Assembly (NCBI GenBank): GCA_009784725.1
Contig: WQXS01000010.1
Location: 1 to 64,000, forward strand
DNA length: 64,000 bases
From: Oscillospiraceae bacterium
Lineage (GTDB): Bacteria > Bacillota > Clostridia > Oscillospirales > Oscillospiraceae
Direction of reading: 5' to 3'
A model generated the notes under the pieces. The model was not told where the DNA came from, did not search any database, and was given only the letters and a program-made list of their open reading frames with translations. The translations under genes and the position numbers were made by a program. Positions 1 to 11,264 of this stretch are shown here, piece after piece. Every line of letters begins with the position of its first letter. Positions within the stretch are counted from its first letter, which is position 1.

Positions 1-907
<907 letters not shown>

Positions 908-926
908 TTATTTTGAATTTCATAAT

Positions 927-2447
927 TTACTTTTCCAGCAAGGATATGCCTGTCATAATATCAGGTTTTTTTATTTCAAGCAAATCAAGCAGCGTTGGTG
1001 CGATATCCGCAAGCCTTCCCTGCTTGAGTTTTACATCCTTTTTGCAAACAATAAACGGCACCGGATTTGTACTGTGCGCCGTATGCGGGCTGATACCGTC
1101 TTCGGCAAGCATTATCTCCGCATTACCATGGTCTGCCGTAATTACAAGACAGCCGTCCATTTTGCTTACGGCATCTTTTATTTCACCGACACATTTATCA
1201 ACAGTTTCCACGGCAGTGACTGCTGCGTCATATATTCCGGTATGACCTACCATGTCGCAGTTTGCAAAATTTATTATTACCACATCGTGTTTTCCGCTGA
1301 GTATTTCCTTGCATGCAGCCTCCGCAACTTTTACCGCTGACATTTCCGGAATCAAATCATAGGTCGGAAACTCCTTCGGAGAAGGAATAAGTATGCGTTC
1401 CTCTCCCTTAAAGGGCTGCTCAATACCGCCATTGAAGAAAAAGGTTACATGCGCATACTTTTCGGTTTCTGCTATTCTGATTTGCTTTAACCCTGCATCA
1501 CTTATTATTTCACCGAAGGTTTGTTCGGGAAAATGCGGCGGGTATGCAACAGATACACCCTTTATTGACTCATCGTATTGTGTCATGCAGACATATGTGA
1601 GCGGAAAATAACCGGGTTTACGGTTAAAACCGATAAAATCGGTGTCGACAAACGCTCTTGTTATTTCTCTCGCTCTGTCGGGGCGAAAATTAAAGAATAT
1701 TACCGAATCCCCGGATTTTATCAGACCGTCTTTATCACAGACAACGGGTTTTACAAACTCGTCAAACTCTTTTTTATTATATGAGTTTTGCATTGCTTTG
1801 ACCGGGTCGGGCTGAAGCTCGCCTTCTCCGCAGGTCATTGCATTATATGCCTGTTCAACACGGTCCCAGCGGTTGTCTCTGTCCATTGCGTAAAAACGCC
1901 CCATGACTGTTGCAACTTTACCCGTGCCAAGCTCGTTGCATTTGTTGACCAAAGCTACTATTGATTCCTTCCCGGAATCGGGCGGGACGTCACGCCCGTC
2001 CATAAAGCAATGAATATATACTTTTGAAAGCGAGTTACGTTTTGCAAGCTCAAGCAGCCCGAACAGGTGGGTTATATGGCTGTGAACTCCGCCGGGTGAA
2101 ACAAGTCCCATAAGATGAAGAGACTTATTTTTTTCCTTGCAGGAATTAACCGCTTTAAGCAAAGCTTCGTTTTCGAAAAATGTCCCGAGCTTGATTTCTC
2201 TGGTTATCATCGGCAGGTCCTGATATACAACCCTGCCTGCACCGATATTCGTATGCCCTACTTCACTGTTTCCCATCTGGCCGTCGGGAAGCCCGACATC
2301 TTCTCCTGATGCGGACAGCTCGGTATAAGGATTCGTTTTAAATATTTCATCAAGGTTCGGAGTTTTCGCATTTTCGACGGCATTGCCGGGTGACGGCGGC
2401 GCAAGGCCGTATCCGTCCATGATTACCATGGTTAAAAGCTTACTCAT
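927..2447 (-). CDS. gpmI: 2,3-bisphosphoglycerate-independent phosphoglycerate mutase
   Basis: 506 aa, MDGYGL, GNSEVGHTNIGAGR, TADHGNAE motifs. Confidence 0.97.
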   Translation of the reverse strand: MSKLLTMVIMDGYGLAPPSPGNAVENAKTPNLDEIFKTNPYTELSASGEDVGLPDGQMGNSEVGHTNIGAGRVVYQDLPMITREIKLGTFFENEALLKAVNSCKEKNKSLHLMGLVSPGGVHSHITHLFGLLELAKRNSLSKVYIHCFMDGRDVPPDSGKESIVALVNKCNELGTGKVATVMGRFYAMDRDNRWDRVEQAYNAMTCGEGELQPDPVKAMQNSYNKKEFDEFVKPVVCDKDGLIKSGDSVIFFNFRPDRAREITRAFVDTDFIGFNRKPGYFPLTYVCMTQYDESIKGVSVAYPPHFPEQTFGEIISDAGLKQIRIAETEKYAHVTFFFNGGIEQPFKGEERILIPSPKEFPTYDLIPEMSAVKVAEAACKEILSGKHDVVIINFANCDMVGHTGIYDAAVTAVETVDKCVGEIKDAVSKMDGCLVITADHGNAEIMLAEDGISPHTAHSTNPVPFIVCKKDVKLKQGRLADIAPTLLDLLEIKKPDIMTGISLLEK

Positions 2448-2461
2448 ATAATGTTGTTCCT

Positions 2462-3235
2462 TTATTGATTTGCAGCATTGATTATAACGGCAAATTGGTC
2501 GGGTTTTAATGATGCTCCGCCGATAAGACCGCCGTCGATGTCGGGTTGTGCAAGAAGTTCTTTTGCGTTTTTGTCATTCATCGAACCGCCGTATTGAATG
2601 GTGATTGCATTTGCTGTTTTTTCGCAGTAAAGAGTTTTTAATACATCCCGTATCACTTTGCAGACTTCCTGAGCATCTTCGGGAGTTGCTGTTTTTCCTG
2701 TTCCTATTGCCCATACCGGTTCGTAGGCAATAATAATTTTACTTGCCTGCTCTGCAGATATCCCGGATAATGCCACTTCCACCTGCATTGTAACAAGTGA
2801 GTTTGTTATGCCTTTTTCTCTTTGTTCAAGAGTTTCGCCTACGCATACAATCGGTGTCATCGGTGTTTTTAATGCTGCGATAGTTTTGGCATTAACTGTT
2901 TCATCTGTTTCACCGTAATACTGGCGTCTTTCACTGTGTCCGATAATCACATACTGTGTGCCTATATCCGTAAGCTGTGCTGCCGAGACTTCACCTGTAT
3001 ATGCTCCGGACTCATGCTGACTCATATTTTGCGCACCAACCCCGACACCCGTGTCCTTAAAAGCACAAAGCGCAGCCGGCAGTATCACAAAGGGTGTGCA
3101 TACAACAGCATCACACCAGCCTTTATACCCCGGTATAAGCGGCATCAGCTCATCTGAAAACGCTTTTATCTCCGAAGCAAGCTTATTCATCTTCCAGTTT
3201 CCTGCAATTACTGTTTTTCTAAGTTCTCTGTTCAT
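2462..3235 (-). CDS. tpiA: Triosephosphate isomerase
   Basis: AGNWKMN, IGHSERR, AYEPVWAIGTG, GGASL motifs; ATG at 3235 has GGAGGA RBS (the track start at 3247 is a TTG). Confidence 0.97.
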   Translation of the reverse strand: MNRELRKTVIAGNWKMNKLASEIKAFSDELMPLIPGYKGWCDAVVCTPFVILPAALCAFKDTGVGVGAQNMSQHESGAYTGEVSAAQLTDIGTQYVIIGHSERRQYYGETDETVNAKTIAALKTPMTPIVCVGETLEQREKGITNSLVTMQVEVALSGISAEQASKIIIAYEPVWAIGTGKTATPEDAQEVCKVIRDVLKTLYCEKTANAITIQYGGSMNDKNAKELLAQPDIDGGLIGGASLKPDQFAVIINAANQ

Positions 3236-3267
3236 AACTTCCTCCAAAATGTAATACTCTTCTTTAC

Positions 3268-3389
3268 TCCTTGGAATCAGTACTTTTTTTATTGCCTACC
3301 GCCAAAGTAAACCTCCTGTTTACATTGACGGGCGTTCCACCGTCCTTGGTTACACTTTACGCCAATTAAAAAAGCACTGACTCCAAGTC
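3268..3389 (-). ncRNA. Candidate structured RNA / inverted-repeat element in the pgk-tpiA intergenic region
   Basis: 20-nt arms CTTGGAATCAGTACTTTTTT (3270-3289) and AAAAAAGCACTGACTCCAAG (3368-3387) with inner hairpins; both arm differences are G-U wobbles in the minus-strand RNA. Confidence 0.5.
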
Positions 3390-3451
3390 GTTAATTAAAT
3401 AGTTTTGTAAAAAATAGCACTGCCTTTATGCCGCTTTTGATAAACTAATTT

Positions 3452-4660
3452 CTAGGCATCCAGCAGACAGGCGATGCCGGGGAGGGTTTTACCTTCCATG
3501 AACTCGAGGGATGCGCCGCCGCCTGTTGAGATGTGGGTGATTTTGTCTTCTACGCCGAATTTGCGGACGGCTGCTGCCGAGTCGCCGCCGCCGATTATGG
3601 AGATTGCGTTAGAAGCTGCAACTGCGTTTGCGACGGCACGGGTTCCTTCGGCATAATTGGAAAATTCAAATACTCCCATCGGGCCGTTCCAGACGATTGT
3701 ACCGGCGCCGGCGATTTCTTTTGTAAATTCGGAAATTGCTTCGGGGCCTATATCCATTGCCATCATACCGTCGGGTATTTCGTTGCTTTTAAATGTTTTC
3801 GGACCTGAATCATTTGAAAATTCCGTGCCTGCAACGGAATCGGCCGGGAGCAGAAGCTTCACTCCTCGTGTTTTTGCCTCTTCCTTGCATTTTAGAACGG
3901 AAGCAAACTCATCATCTTCACATAATGAGTTGCCGATTTTACCGCCTTCGGCTTTGAAAAATGTATATGCCATTCCACCGCCGATTATTATTGCATCGGA
4001 TATTTTCAGAAGATTTGAAATAACTCCGAGCTTGTCTGATACTTTTGCTCCGCCGAGAATTGCTACGAGCGGTCTTTTCGGGTCGGAGATTGCTCCGCCG
4101 ATATAATCAAGCTCTTTTTTAAGAAGGAATCCCGATACAGCGGGAAGATAATGAGAAACACCCTCTGTTGAAGCATGAGCACGGTGTACGCTTCCGAATG
4201 CATCGGAGACGTAAATATCCGCCATATCAGCAAGTTTTTTTGCAAATTCCGGGTCGTTTTTTTCTTCCTCCGAATGGAAGCGTGTATTTTCGAGCAGCAT
4301 TATTTCACCGGGTTTTAACTCCGATGATTTTTTAACTGCATCCTCGCCGATTACATCCTTTGCCATAATAACGGGCTTGCCTAAGTGTTTCGAGAGGCTT
4401 TCGGCAACTATTGCAAGTGAGAACTCGGGTTTAAACTCACCCTTTGGTCTTCCGAAATGCGAGCATGCTATTACTGCCGCATTATTTTTGAGTAAATATT
4501 CAATCGTAGGTAGTGCGGCAACAATTCTGCCTTCATCTCTGATTTTGCCTGTTTCTTTGTCAATGGGAACATTAAAATCACATCTGAGCAGAACCCTTTT
4601 GCCTCCGACATCGATATCGGTAACGGATTTTTTGTTGTAGCCTGTTGCATTTGAACTCAT
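3452..4660 (-). CDS. pgk: Phosphoglycerate kinase
   Basis: RCDFNVPID, SHFGRPKG, GGAKVSDKLGV, GGGDSAAA motifs. Confidence 0.97.
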   Translation of the reverse strand: MSSNATGYNKKSVTDIDVGGKRVLLRCDFNVPIDKETGKIRDEGRIVAALPTIEYLLKNNAAVIACSHFGRPKGEFKPEFSLAIVAESLSKHLGKPVIMAKDVIGEDAVKKSSELKPGEIMLLENTRFHSEEEKNDPEFAKKLADMADIYVSDAFGSVHRAHASTEGVSHYLPAVSGFLLKKELDYIGGAISDPKRPLVAILGGAKVSDKLGVISNLLKISDAIIIGGGMAYTFFKAEGGKIGNSLCEDDEFASVLKCKEEAKTRGVKLLLPADSVAGTEFSNDSGPKTFKSNEIPDGMMAMDIGPEAISEFTKEIAGAGTIVWNGPMGVFEFSNYAEGTRAVANAVAASNAISIIGGGDSAAAVRKFGVEDKITHISTGGGASLEFMEGKTLPGIACLLDA

Positions 4661-4704
4661 AACACCCTCCAAAATATTAAAGTTTAATAAACAAGTATAT
4701 TCGG

Positions 4705-6732
4705 TTAATTCTCGGGGTAGTCGATGACATCGGGAGTATCCGGTACAACCGGGTCATGAACCGTAACACCACCTCCACCGCCATCAGGGACGATTTCCGG
4801 GGGCGGCGGTTCGCGGGTTCCAATAAGTGTTCTATCCGGGCGCATATTATATACATCTCTGCTGATGCGTGTCTCTCTTAAGGGTTCATCGTTTTCAATA
4901 TCTGCACCGGCAGCAAAAATTAATTTCCATACTTCTACTCTCGCGCCAGTCTCTCCCAGAAGAAAAGAAGTTTGATCAATGTAAAGATCGTCTGTTTCTT
5001 CGGTTACACTTGTCTTTGGTATATAAACAAGATTTCTTAAGTCAATTTTAATAATTGAATCATCTAAATTTGTTCCGATAAGTCTAACTCTAATACGTTG
5101 TGTACCTTCTGCTTCAACTTCAATTTTTACGGGAAAATCTGTGTTATTTTTAAATTTTAAATCCTTTGTTGGATTAGCCCAGTTAACGGTTGCATCATGC
5201 CCGGGAAGTAAATATGTAACCCGCATTCCATGATTATGTCTTTCAATTACTTCCAAATGTGTATGTAATAACGCATCATAAATAGTTGATGCGGTTTGGC
5301 ATATTCCTCCACCTATAACATCTACGACTCTTCCGCCTATAAATGCTCCCGCAGGCAAAAATCCTTTTTCTCTTGTACGCTGCCCGACAACTTCATTAAA
5401 TGAGAAGGTTTCTCCGGGGAGTATAATCGTTCCGTCAATACGTCTTCCTGCATTAAAAACATTACTTTTTCTGTTGCTTGACCCACCAACAGCAGTGCTT
5501 GTTTCATAAAGCACATCACGGAATATTAAATCCTTAACGTCATTTTCCGTATAATCCGGCTCAAGCACCGTAAAGTGTATGACAACAGGCTCGCCGTAAC
5601 CGGCGTTTCGAATTCTTTCCTTTGCGTCTTCGAGGTCAAATGTTCTTCCCGCACTGCTGCCCGAAAGGATTGTTACATATCCCTCCGCATCGGCGTCAAA
5701 CTCATATTCGGGTGTTACGGCATCCTCGTGTACTTCGTTGAAAAGTCTTTCAATCTCCCTGAGCTGGACATCAAGATTGTTTTCATCATCTCTGTCGGGA
5801 GCATACCTTGCTGTCATATGGTCATGCGATTCAACCGCACTTGTCAGAGTCCTCGAGGCAAGGCTGTATACTGCGTCTGCGTCGGCAAGCTGCAGTCCCG
5901 TGCCTTTAATTACAGTGATTGAAGAATCATCATTTTCAAGGCTTCCTTCTATCAGGGTTCTGTTAAACATTTCTGTATATTCGGCTGCAAACTCCCGAAT
6001 GACCGAGTCGTCAAATACAGGAGTGCTTAAGTCTGTCAGGTCGGTTCTTTCAAAAATTGAATTTATGTATGTTTGCAGGTTCCCGATAAAGGTTCCTGTC
6101 CGTCCGAATTTAAATGCTTCCGCTGCCGCTTCCTGTGCGTTTAATGAAAGACCTACTTCGGCTCCTGTGAATGTAAAGCTTGATTCATCCGGGAAGGATA
6201 TTGTAACGGATATACCGTCTGCGTTTGTTTCATATCCGTCGTTAAGAAGCTTTTGGGTTGCTTCAGGCAAGGTAAGTCCCGATACTTCAATACCCTCCGC
6301 CCAAACGTTCGGGAAAAAGGTATCGAGGGAATCAACATAAAAACCTAAAGAAATAAATAATGCGGCAACACCTATAACAATTATCATAAGGATAATCACT
6401 ATAGTTTTTACCGGTGAGATTTTTTTCGGAGCGGGTTTTATCTTATGCTGCTTTACGTTGCCGTTTCTGTTACTGTTCTGATACGGCATACCTTGCTGAT
6501 TAACGGGGTTGCCTCTGTTTTGCGGAGCATTTTGAATCCCGGGAACTGTGCTTCGGTTTTGCATCTGCGGGTTTTGCATCTGCGGGTTTTGAATTTGCCG
6601 GTTTTGCACCGGGGTAACAGAATAATTTTGCTGTGGTATATTTCCGGCGGCTTGTATATTGCCGCTTTGAGTACCTGCTCTGCCGTTGTTGGTTTTTTGA
6701 ACTTTATTTTTGCCGCTGCTGACAAGTTTCAC
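4705..6732 (-). CDS. VanW family membrane protein with putative peptidoglycan-binding region
   Basis: N-terminal low-complexity Q/N/P region, one TM segment, C-terminal VanW-like FNAGRRIDGTIILPGETFSFNEVVGQRTREKGFLPAGAFIGGRVVDVIGGGICQTASTIYDALL; GTG start. Confidence 0.85.
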   Translation of the reverse strand: MKLVSSGKNKVQKTNNGRAGTQSGNIQAAGNIPQQNYSVTPVQNRQIQNPQMQNPQMQNRSTVPGIQNAPQNRGNPVNQQGMPYQNSNRNGNVKQHKIKPAPKKISPVKTIVIILMIIVIGVAALFISLGFYVDSLDTFFPNVWAEGIEVSGLTLPEATQKLLNDGYETNADGISVTISFPDESSFTFTGAEVGLSLNAQEAAAEAFKFGRTGTFIGNLQTYINSIFERTDLTDLSTPVFDDSVIREFAAEYTEMFNRTLIEGSLENDDSSITVIKGTGLQLADADAVYSLASRTLTSAVESHDHMTARYAPDRDDENNLDVQLREIERLFNEVHEDAVTPEYEFDADAEGYVTILSGSSAGRTFDLEDAKERIRNAGYGEPVVIHFTVLEPDYTENDVKDLIFRDVLYETSTAVGGSSNRKSNVFNAGRRIDGTIILPGETFSFNEVVGQRTREKGFLPAGAFIGGRVVDVIGGGICQTASTIYDALLHTHLEVIERHNHGMRVTYLLPGHDATVNWANPTKDLKFKNNTDFPVKIEVEAEGTQRIRVRLIGTNLDDSIIKIDLRNLVYIPKTSVTEETDDLYIDQTSFLLGETGARVEVWKLIFAAGADIENDEPLRETRISRDVYNMRPDRTLIGTREPPPPEIVPDGGGGGVTVHDPVVPDTPDVIDYPEN

Positions 6733-6802
6733 GCTTGATTTCTCCTATTCTGAAAAGAGTTTTATTCCCGAGCCGGGAATATATTCTCTTAAAATTACAT
6801 TT

Positions 6803-8089
6803 TTATGAAAATTCATTTCTTCCGATAAGCCGGCGTCCGCCGAAGAGTCCTGCCGCAACGGGGCGTTTATCAAACAATGTAAGCTGTGTTTCTTCGCCTG
6901 CAGATTCGGTCTGCCAGGGCTTGCTTATTTGTGTCCTTTGTTTTGTCTGTGCTTCGAGCATTTCGCCGATTAGTACGTTGGAGAGTAAAAACCCCATCGG
7001 TGTGAATCTCCAGCGCCCGTCTTTATACATTGCCCATCCGTTTTCTTCGTATTTATGGAGAAGCTCAAGCACAAAGTCCATTTTAAGCCTGTATATGCTG
7101 TAATATTCCTCTTCCGAGATTCCGTGTGTTGTACGGAGCCTGAGCATCAGGTATTCACCGGCATTTTCAAAGTCCGACATCTGTTCATCATGCTCAAGAA
7201 TTTTTTTACCCATTTCGACCTGCTCGGCATATTCGGAAACATCCTCTGTGAAGCTGTATCTGCATTGCCCTACATATGAATGCGCTCCGGGACCGAAGCC
7301 GATATATTCCTCACCAAGCCAGTATTTCATATTATGCTTTGATTCAAAGCCGCGCCTTGCAAAATTGGATATTTCATATTGCTTATATCCGAATCTGTCA
7401 AGCATTTCAACTGCGTAGAGATACATATCCGCCTGAACATCATCACTTGGCAGAAAGGGTGAATCCTTAAACATAAACAGCTCGGTGCCTTCTTCGATTT
7501 TCAGGCTGTAGCAGGAAATATGCTCTGCTTTAAGCCCCGCTACCTGTTGAACTGTCTGCGCCCATGTTTCTCTGTCCTGTGAGGGAAGTCCGAATATTAT
7601 ATCGACACTCAGGTTATCAAACCCGGCCTGCCTTGCGTCGTTGAATGTTTCTTCCGCATCCTCGAATGTGTGAATCCTGCCGATTGTGTCAAGTGTTGTA
7701 TCATCAGAGCTTTGAACACCTATCGAGAGCCTGTTGAAGCCCGCTTTCCGAAGTCTTGCAAGGTCATCTTTTGATATGCTTCCGGGGTTCACTTCGGCGG
7801 TTATTTCCGATTCGAGAAGAATATGCCCGTTATTTTTTAAAGCATCGAGAATTCCAATCAGTCTTGATGCTCCGATATAGCTGGGTGTTCCGCCTCCGAA
7901 ATAAACAGTGTCTATAAGATATCCGTCAAGCTGTGCGGCATACTCACCGATGTGTTTTATAACCGCTTTATAGTAGCTGTCAATCAGCTTGTATCCGCCT
8001 TTTGCTTCGGGAATCGAGTAAAAATTGCAGTACGCACATTTATTTTTGCAAAATGGTATATGCACGTATATTCCTACTTTTTTCTCCAT
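6803..8089 (-). CDS. hemW: Radical SAM HemW / oxygen-independent coproporphyrinogen III oxidase-like
   Basis: YVHIPFCKNKCAYCNFYS, YFGGGTPS, NRLSIGVQS motifs. Confidence 0.9.
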   Translation of the reverse strand: MEKKVGIYVHIPFCKNKCAYCNFYSIPEAKGGYKLIDSYYKAVIKHIGEYAAQLDGYLIDTVYFGGGTPSYIGASRLIGILDALKNNGHILLESEITAEVNPGSISKDDLARLRKAGFNRLSIGVQSSDDTTLDTIGRIHTFEDAEETFNDARQAGFDNLSVDIIFGLPSQDRETWAQTVQQVAGLKAEHISCYSLKIEEGTELFMFKDSPFLPSDDVQADMYLYAVEMLDRFGYKQYEISNFARRGFESKHNMKYWLGEEYIGFGPGAHSYVGQCRYSFTEDVSEYAEQVEMGKKILEHDEQMSDFENAGEYLMLRLRTTHGISEEEYYSIYRLKMDFVLELLHKYEENGWAMYKDGRWRFTPMGFLLSNVLIGEMLEAQTKQRTQISKPWQTESAGEETQLTLFDKRPVAAGLFGGRRLIGRNEFS

Positions 8090-8223
8090 CCGACAGTCCC
8101 CAAAGCTATATTACAGTGTTTAATTCCTCAACTACGCATTATACCAAATATCTCGTTTAATTTCAACATATTTTTAATTAACAACGTATTAACAACCTAT
8201 CTTTGCAAAAGTAAAAAAATGTT

Positions 8224-8252
8224 TTGATTTTTTGACGATTAGCAAGTATAAT
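8224..8252 (+). promoter_or_regulatory. Predicted sigma-A promoter for gap
   Basis: TTGATT (8224-8229), 17-bp spacer, TATAAT (8247-8252). Confidence 0.7.
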
Positions 8253-8271
8253 TGTTCCCGCAAGACTATAA

Positions 8272-9297
<1,026 letters not shown>

Positions 9298-9307
9298 CAA
9301 CTAAAAC

Positions 9308-9368
9308 TGTCATTCTGAGTGCAGCGAAGAATCCGCCACAAGACCCTTCACCTGCGCTCAGAGTGACA
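9308..9368. repeat. Small inverted-repeat element of the dispersed TGTCATTCTGAGxG...CxCTCAGxxTGACA type
   Basis: TGTCATTCTGAGTGCAGCGAAGAATCC...CTTCACCTGCGCTCAGAGTGACA; imperfect palindromic ends. Confidence 0.65.
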
Positions 9369-9369
9369 C

Positions 9370-9744
9370 TCATCGTTTAGTTTTCCGGCTGAAATAATCA
9401 ACAAGATTGATTTCGTCTTTTATTTCCAGAGACCTATCACCTGCAAGAGATTCCAAATGATGCGTCAGCTCATGAACCAGCACATCCTTTAAATGCTTGT
9501 GCATTTTTTTATTTGATGTGTTCCCGTATACCTTTATCAGCGAACCGTAGTATATATTTATATACCTTCCCATTTGATCGCGTCTGTACTCACCGAGAGT
9601 ATAAAGCCCTCCGTCCGGGTCTTTGCTGCTTCTTTTCGTTTCCATAAGCAGGCAGACACCGCCGTTTAAATCACGAAATACGCCTTCGGGCAGCTCCGCG
9701 GCTATTTCATCAAGCATGTCATTTATTTCTTCTATAGTAAACAT
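9370..9744 (-). CDS. Metallopeptidase family protein (small zincin-like)
   Basis: LVHELTHHLESLAGDRSLEIKDE HExxH motif in 124 aa protein. Confidence 0.75.
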   Translation of the reverse strand: MFTIEEINDMLDEIAAELPEGVFRDLNGGVCLLMETKRSSKDPDGGLYTLGEYRRDQMGRYINIYYGSLIKVYGNTSNKKMHKHLKDVLVHELTHHLESLAGDRSLEIKDEINLVDYFSRKTKR

Positions 9745-9792
9745 GGCACTTTAATCTTTCATTTAATCGAAAATTATAAGGAGAATTTATAT

Positions 9793-11244
9793 ATGAGAAA
9801 AACTAAAATCGTTTCTACACTCGGTCCGGCGACAGACAACCCGGATGTTTTGCGTGCACTCATTGAAGCAGGTCTTGACGTAGCACGTTTCAATTTCTCA
9901 CACGGTAATTATGAGGATCAAAAAGCAAGGGCGGAAATGCTCCGGAAAATCTGCAAGGAAACAAAATCAACAATTGCCCTGCTTGCCGACACAAAGGGAC
10001 CCGAGATAAGGCTCGGTCTGTTTGAGAATGGTGGTGTTCCTTTAGCTGCCGATGATAAGTTTATTCTGACAACGCAGGAAGTCAAGGGCAATGCGGAGCG
10101 TGCAAGCATCACATATTCCAAGCTGCCGCAAAAAGTATCCGCCGGGACAAAAATCCTGCTTGCCGACGGCCTCATAGAGCTTGTTGTTGAAAAAATATCT
10201 GAAACGGAAATCGACACCCGTGTCATAAAAGGCGGCTATGTTTCCGACAGAAAAGGTGTCAACGTACCCGGAAAAAGCCTTGATATGCCTTATATCTGTG
10301 AAAAGGATTTAAACGACCTTAAGTTTATGGTGGAAAATAATTTTGATTTCATTGCCGCATCGTTTGTCCGAAGTGCCGACGATATTAATGAAATGCGTAC
10401 CGAGCTTGACCGTCTTGACAGCAATAATAAGATTAAAATTATTGCAAAAATCGAAAATGCCGAAGGTGTGCGAAATATCGATTCAATTTTGGACGCCTGT
10501 GACGGGATAATGGTCGCAAGAGGCGACCTCGGGGTTGAAGTCGAATATGAGGAGCTTCCGATAATCCAAAAATACCTGATAAGACGAACATTGCTTCAAA
10601 GAAAACCCGTTATTACCGCAACCGAAATGCTCGAATCAATGATAAACAGTCCAAGACCTACCAGAGCGGAAACATCGGATGTTGCAAATGCAATTTACGA
10701 CGGGACAAGTGCAATAATGCTCTCGGGTGAAACTGCCGTAGGTAAGTATCCCGTAGAAGCTCTGACGGCAATGGCAACTATTGCAGAGCGTATAGAAAAA
10801 TCAATAGATTATCATAAACGTTTTAAACAGGGCGAGTATAAGGAGGACGGATATAAAACTGAGCCGTCGATAACAAATGCGATTTCTCACGCAACCGTTA
10901 CCACCTCGCTTGATTTGTCGGCTGCAGCAATTCTGACTGTTTCATTATCGGGAAATACTGCACAAAGTGTTGCAAAGTACCGTCCGATTTGCCCGATTAT
11001 CGCATGTACTCCCGATCCTGTTGTTCAAAGGCAGTTAAAGCTCAACTGGGGTATAATACCGCTTTTAACACATAAAGAAACCGATACAACGGAGTTATTT
11101 AATCATGCGGTTGAAGCTGCGCTCGAAGCCGGATATCTAATCAGAGGAGAGCTTGTAGTTTTAACAGCCGGTGTTCCCGTCGGTCATTCGGGAACAACAA
11201 ATATGATCAAGGTACATATGGTCGGCGAAAAGATATTCGTATAA
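9793..11244 (+). CDS. pyk: Pyruvate kinase
   Basis: MRKTKIVSTLGPAT, GDLGVEV, ETAVGKYPVEA; 483 aa, no C-terminal PEP-utiliser domain. Confidence 0.97.
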   Translation: MRKTKIVSTLGPATDNPDVLRALIEAGLDVARFNFSHGNYEDQKARAEMLRKICKETKSTIALLADTKGPEIRLGLFENGGVPLAADDKFILTTQEVKGNAERASITYSKLPQKVSAGTKILLADGLIELVVEKISETEIDTRVIKGGYVSDRKGVNVPGKSLDMPYICEKDLNDLKFMVENNFDFIAASFVRSADDINEMRTELDRLDSNNKIKIIAKIENAEGVRNIDSILDACDGIMVARGDLGVEVEYEELPIIQKYLIRRTLLQRKPVITATEMLESMINSPRPTRAETSDVANAIYDGTSAIMLSGETAVGKYPVEALTAMATIAERIEKSIDYHKRFKQGEYKEDGYKTEPSITNAISHATVTTSLDLSAAAILTVSLSGNTAQSVAKYRPICPIIACTPDPVVQRQLKLNWGIIPLLTHKETDTTELFNHAVEAALEAGYLIRGELVVLTAGVPVGHSGTTNMIKVHMVGEKIFV

Positions 11245-11264
11245 CTTTTGTATACTGATGTATC

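Noticed and set aside
3533-4106. Long ORFs antisense to pgk (e.g. 3657-4106 +), and similar antisense ORFs over ftsZ, mutS2, phoH, atpA
   Set aside because: Antisense to strongly conserved genes, no RBS/domain signal; products of codon bias.
5738-6340. 200-aa plus-strand ORF antisense to the VanW-like gene
   Set aside because: Serine/valine-rich shadow translation; sense frame has clear VanW homology.
6540-6610. NPQMQNPQMQN tandem codons in the VanW-like protein as a functional repeat domain
   Set aside because: Only two to three short units within a generally Q/N/P-rich disordered N-terminus; typical low complexity.
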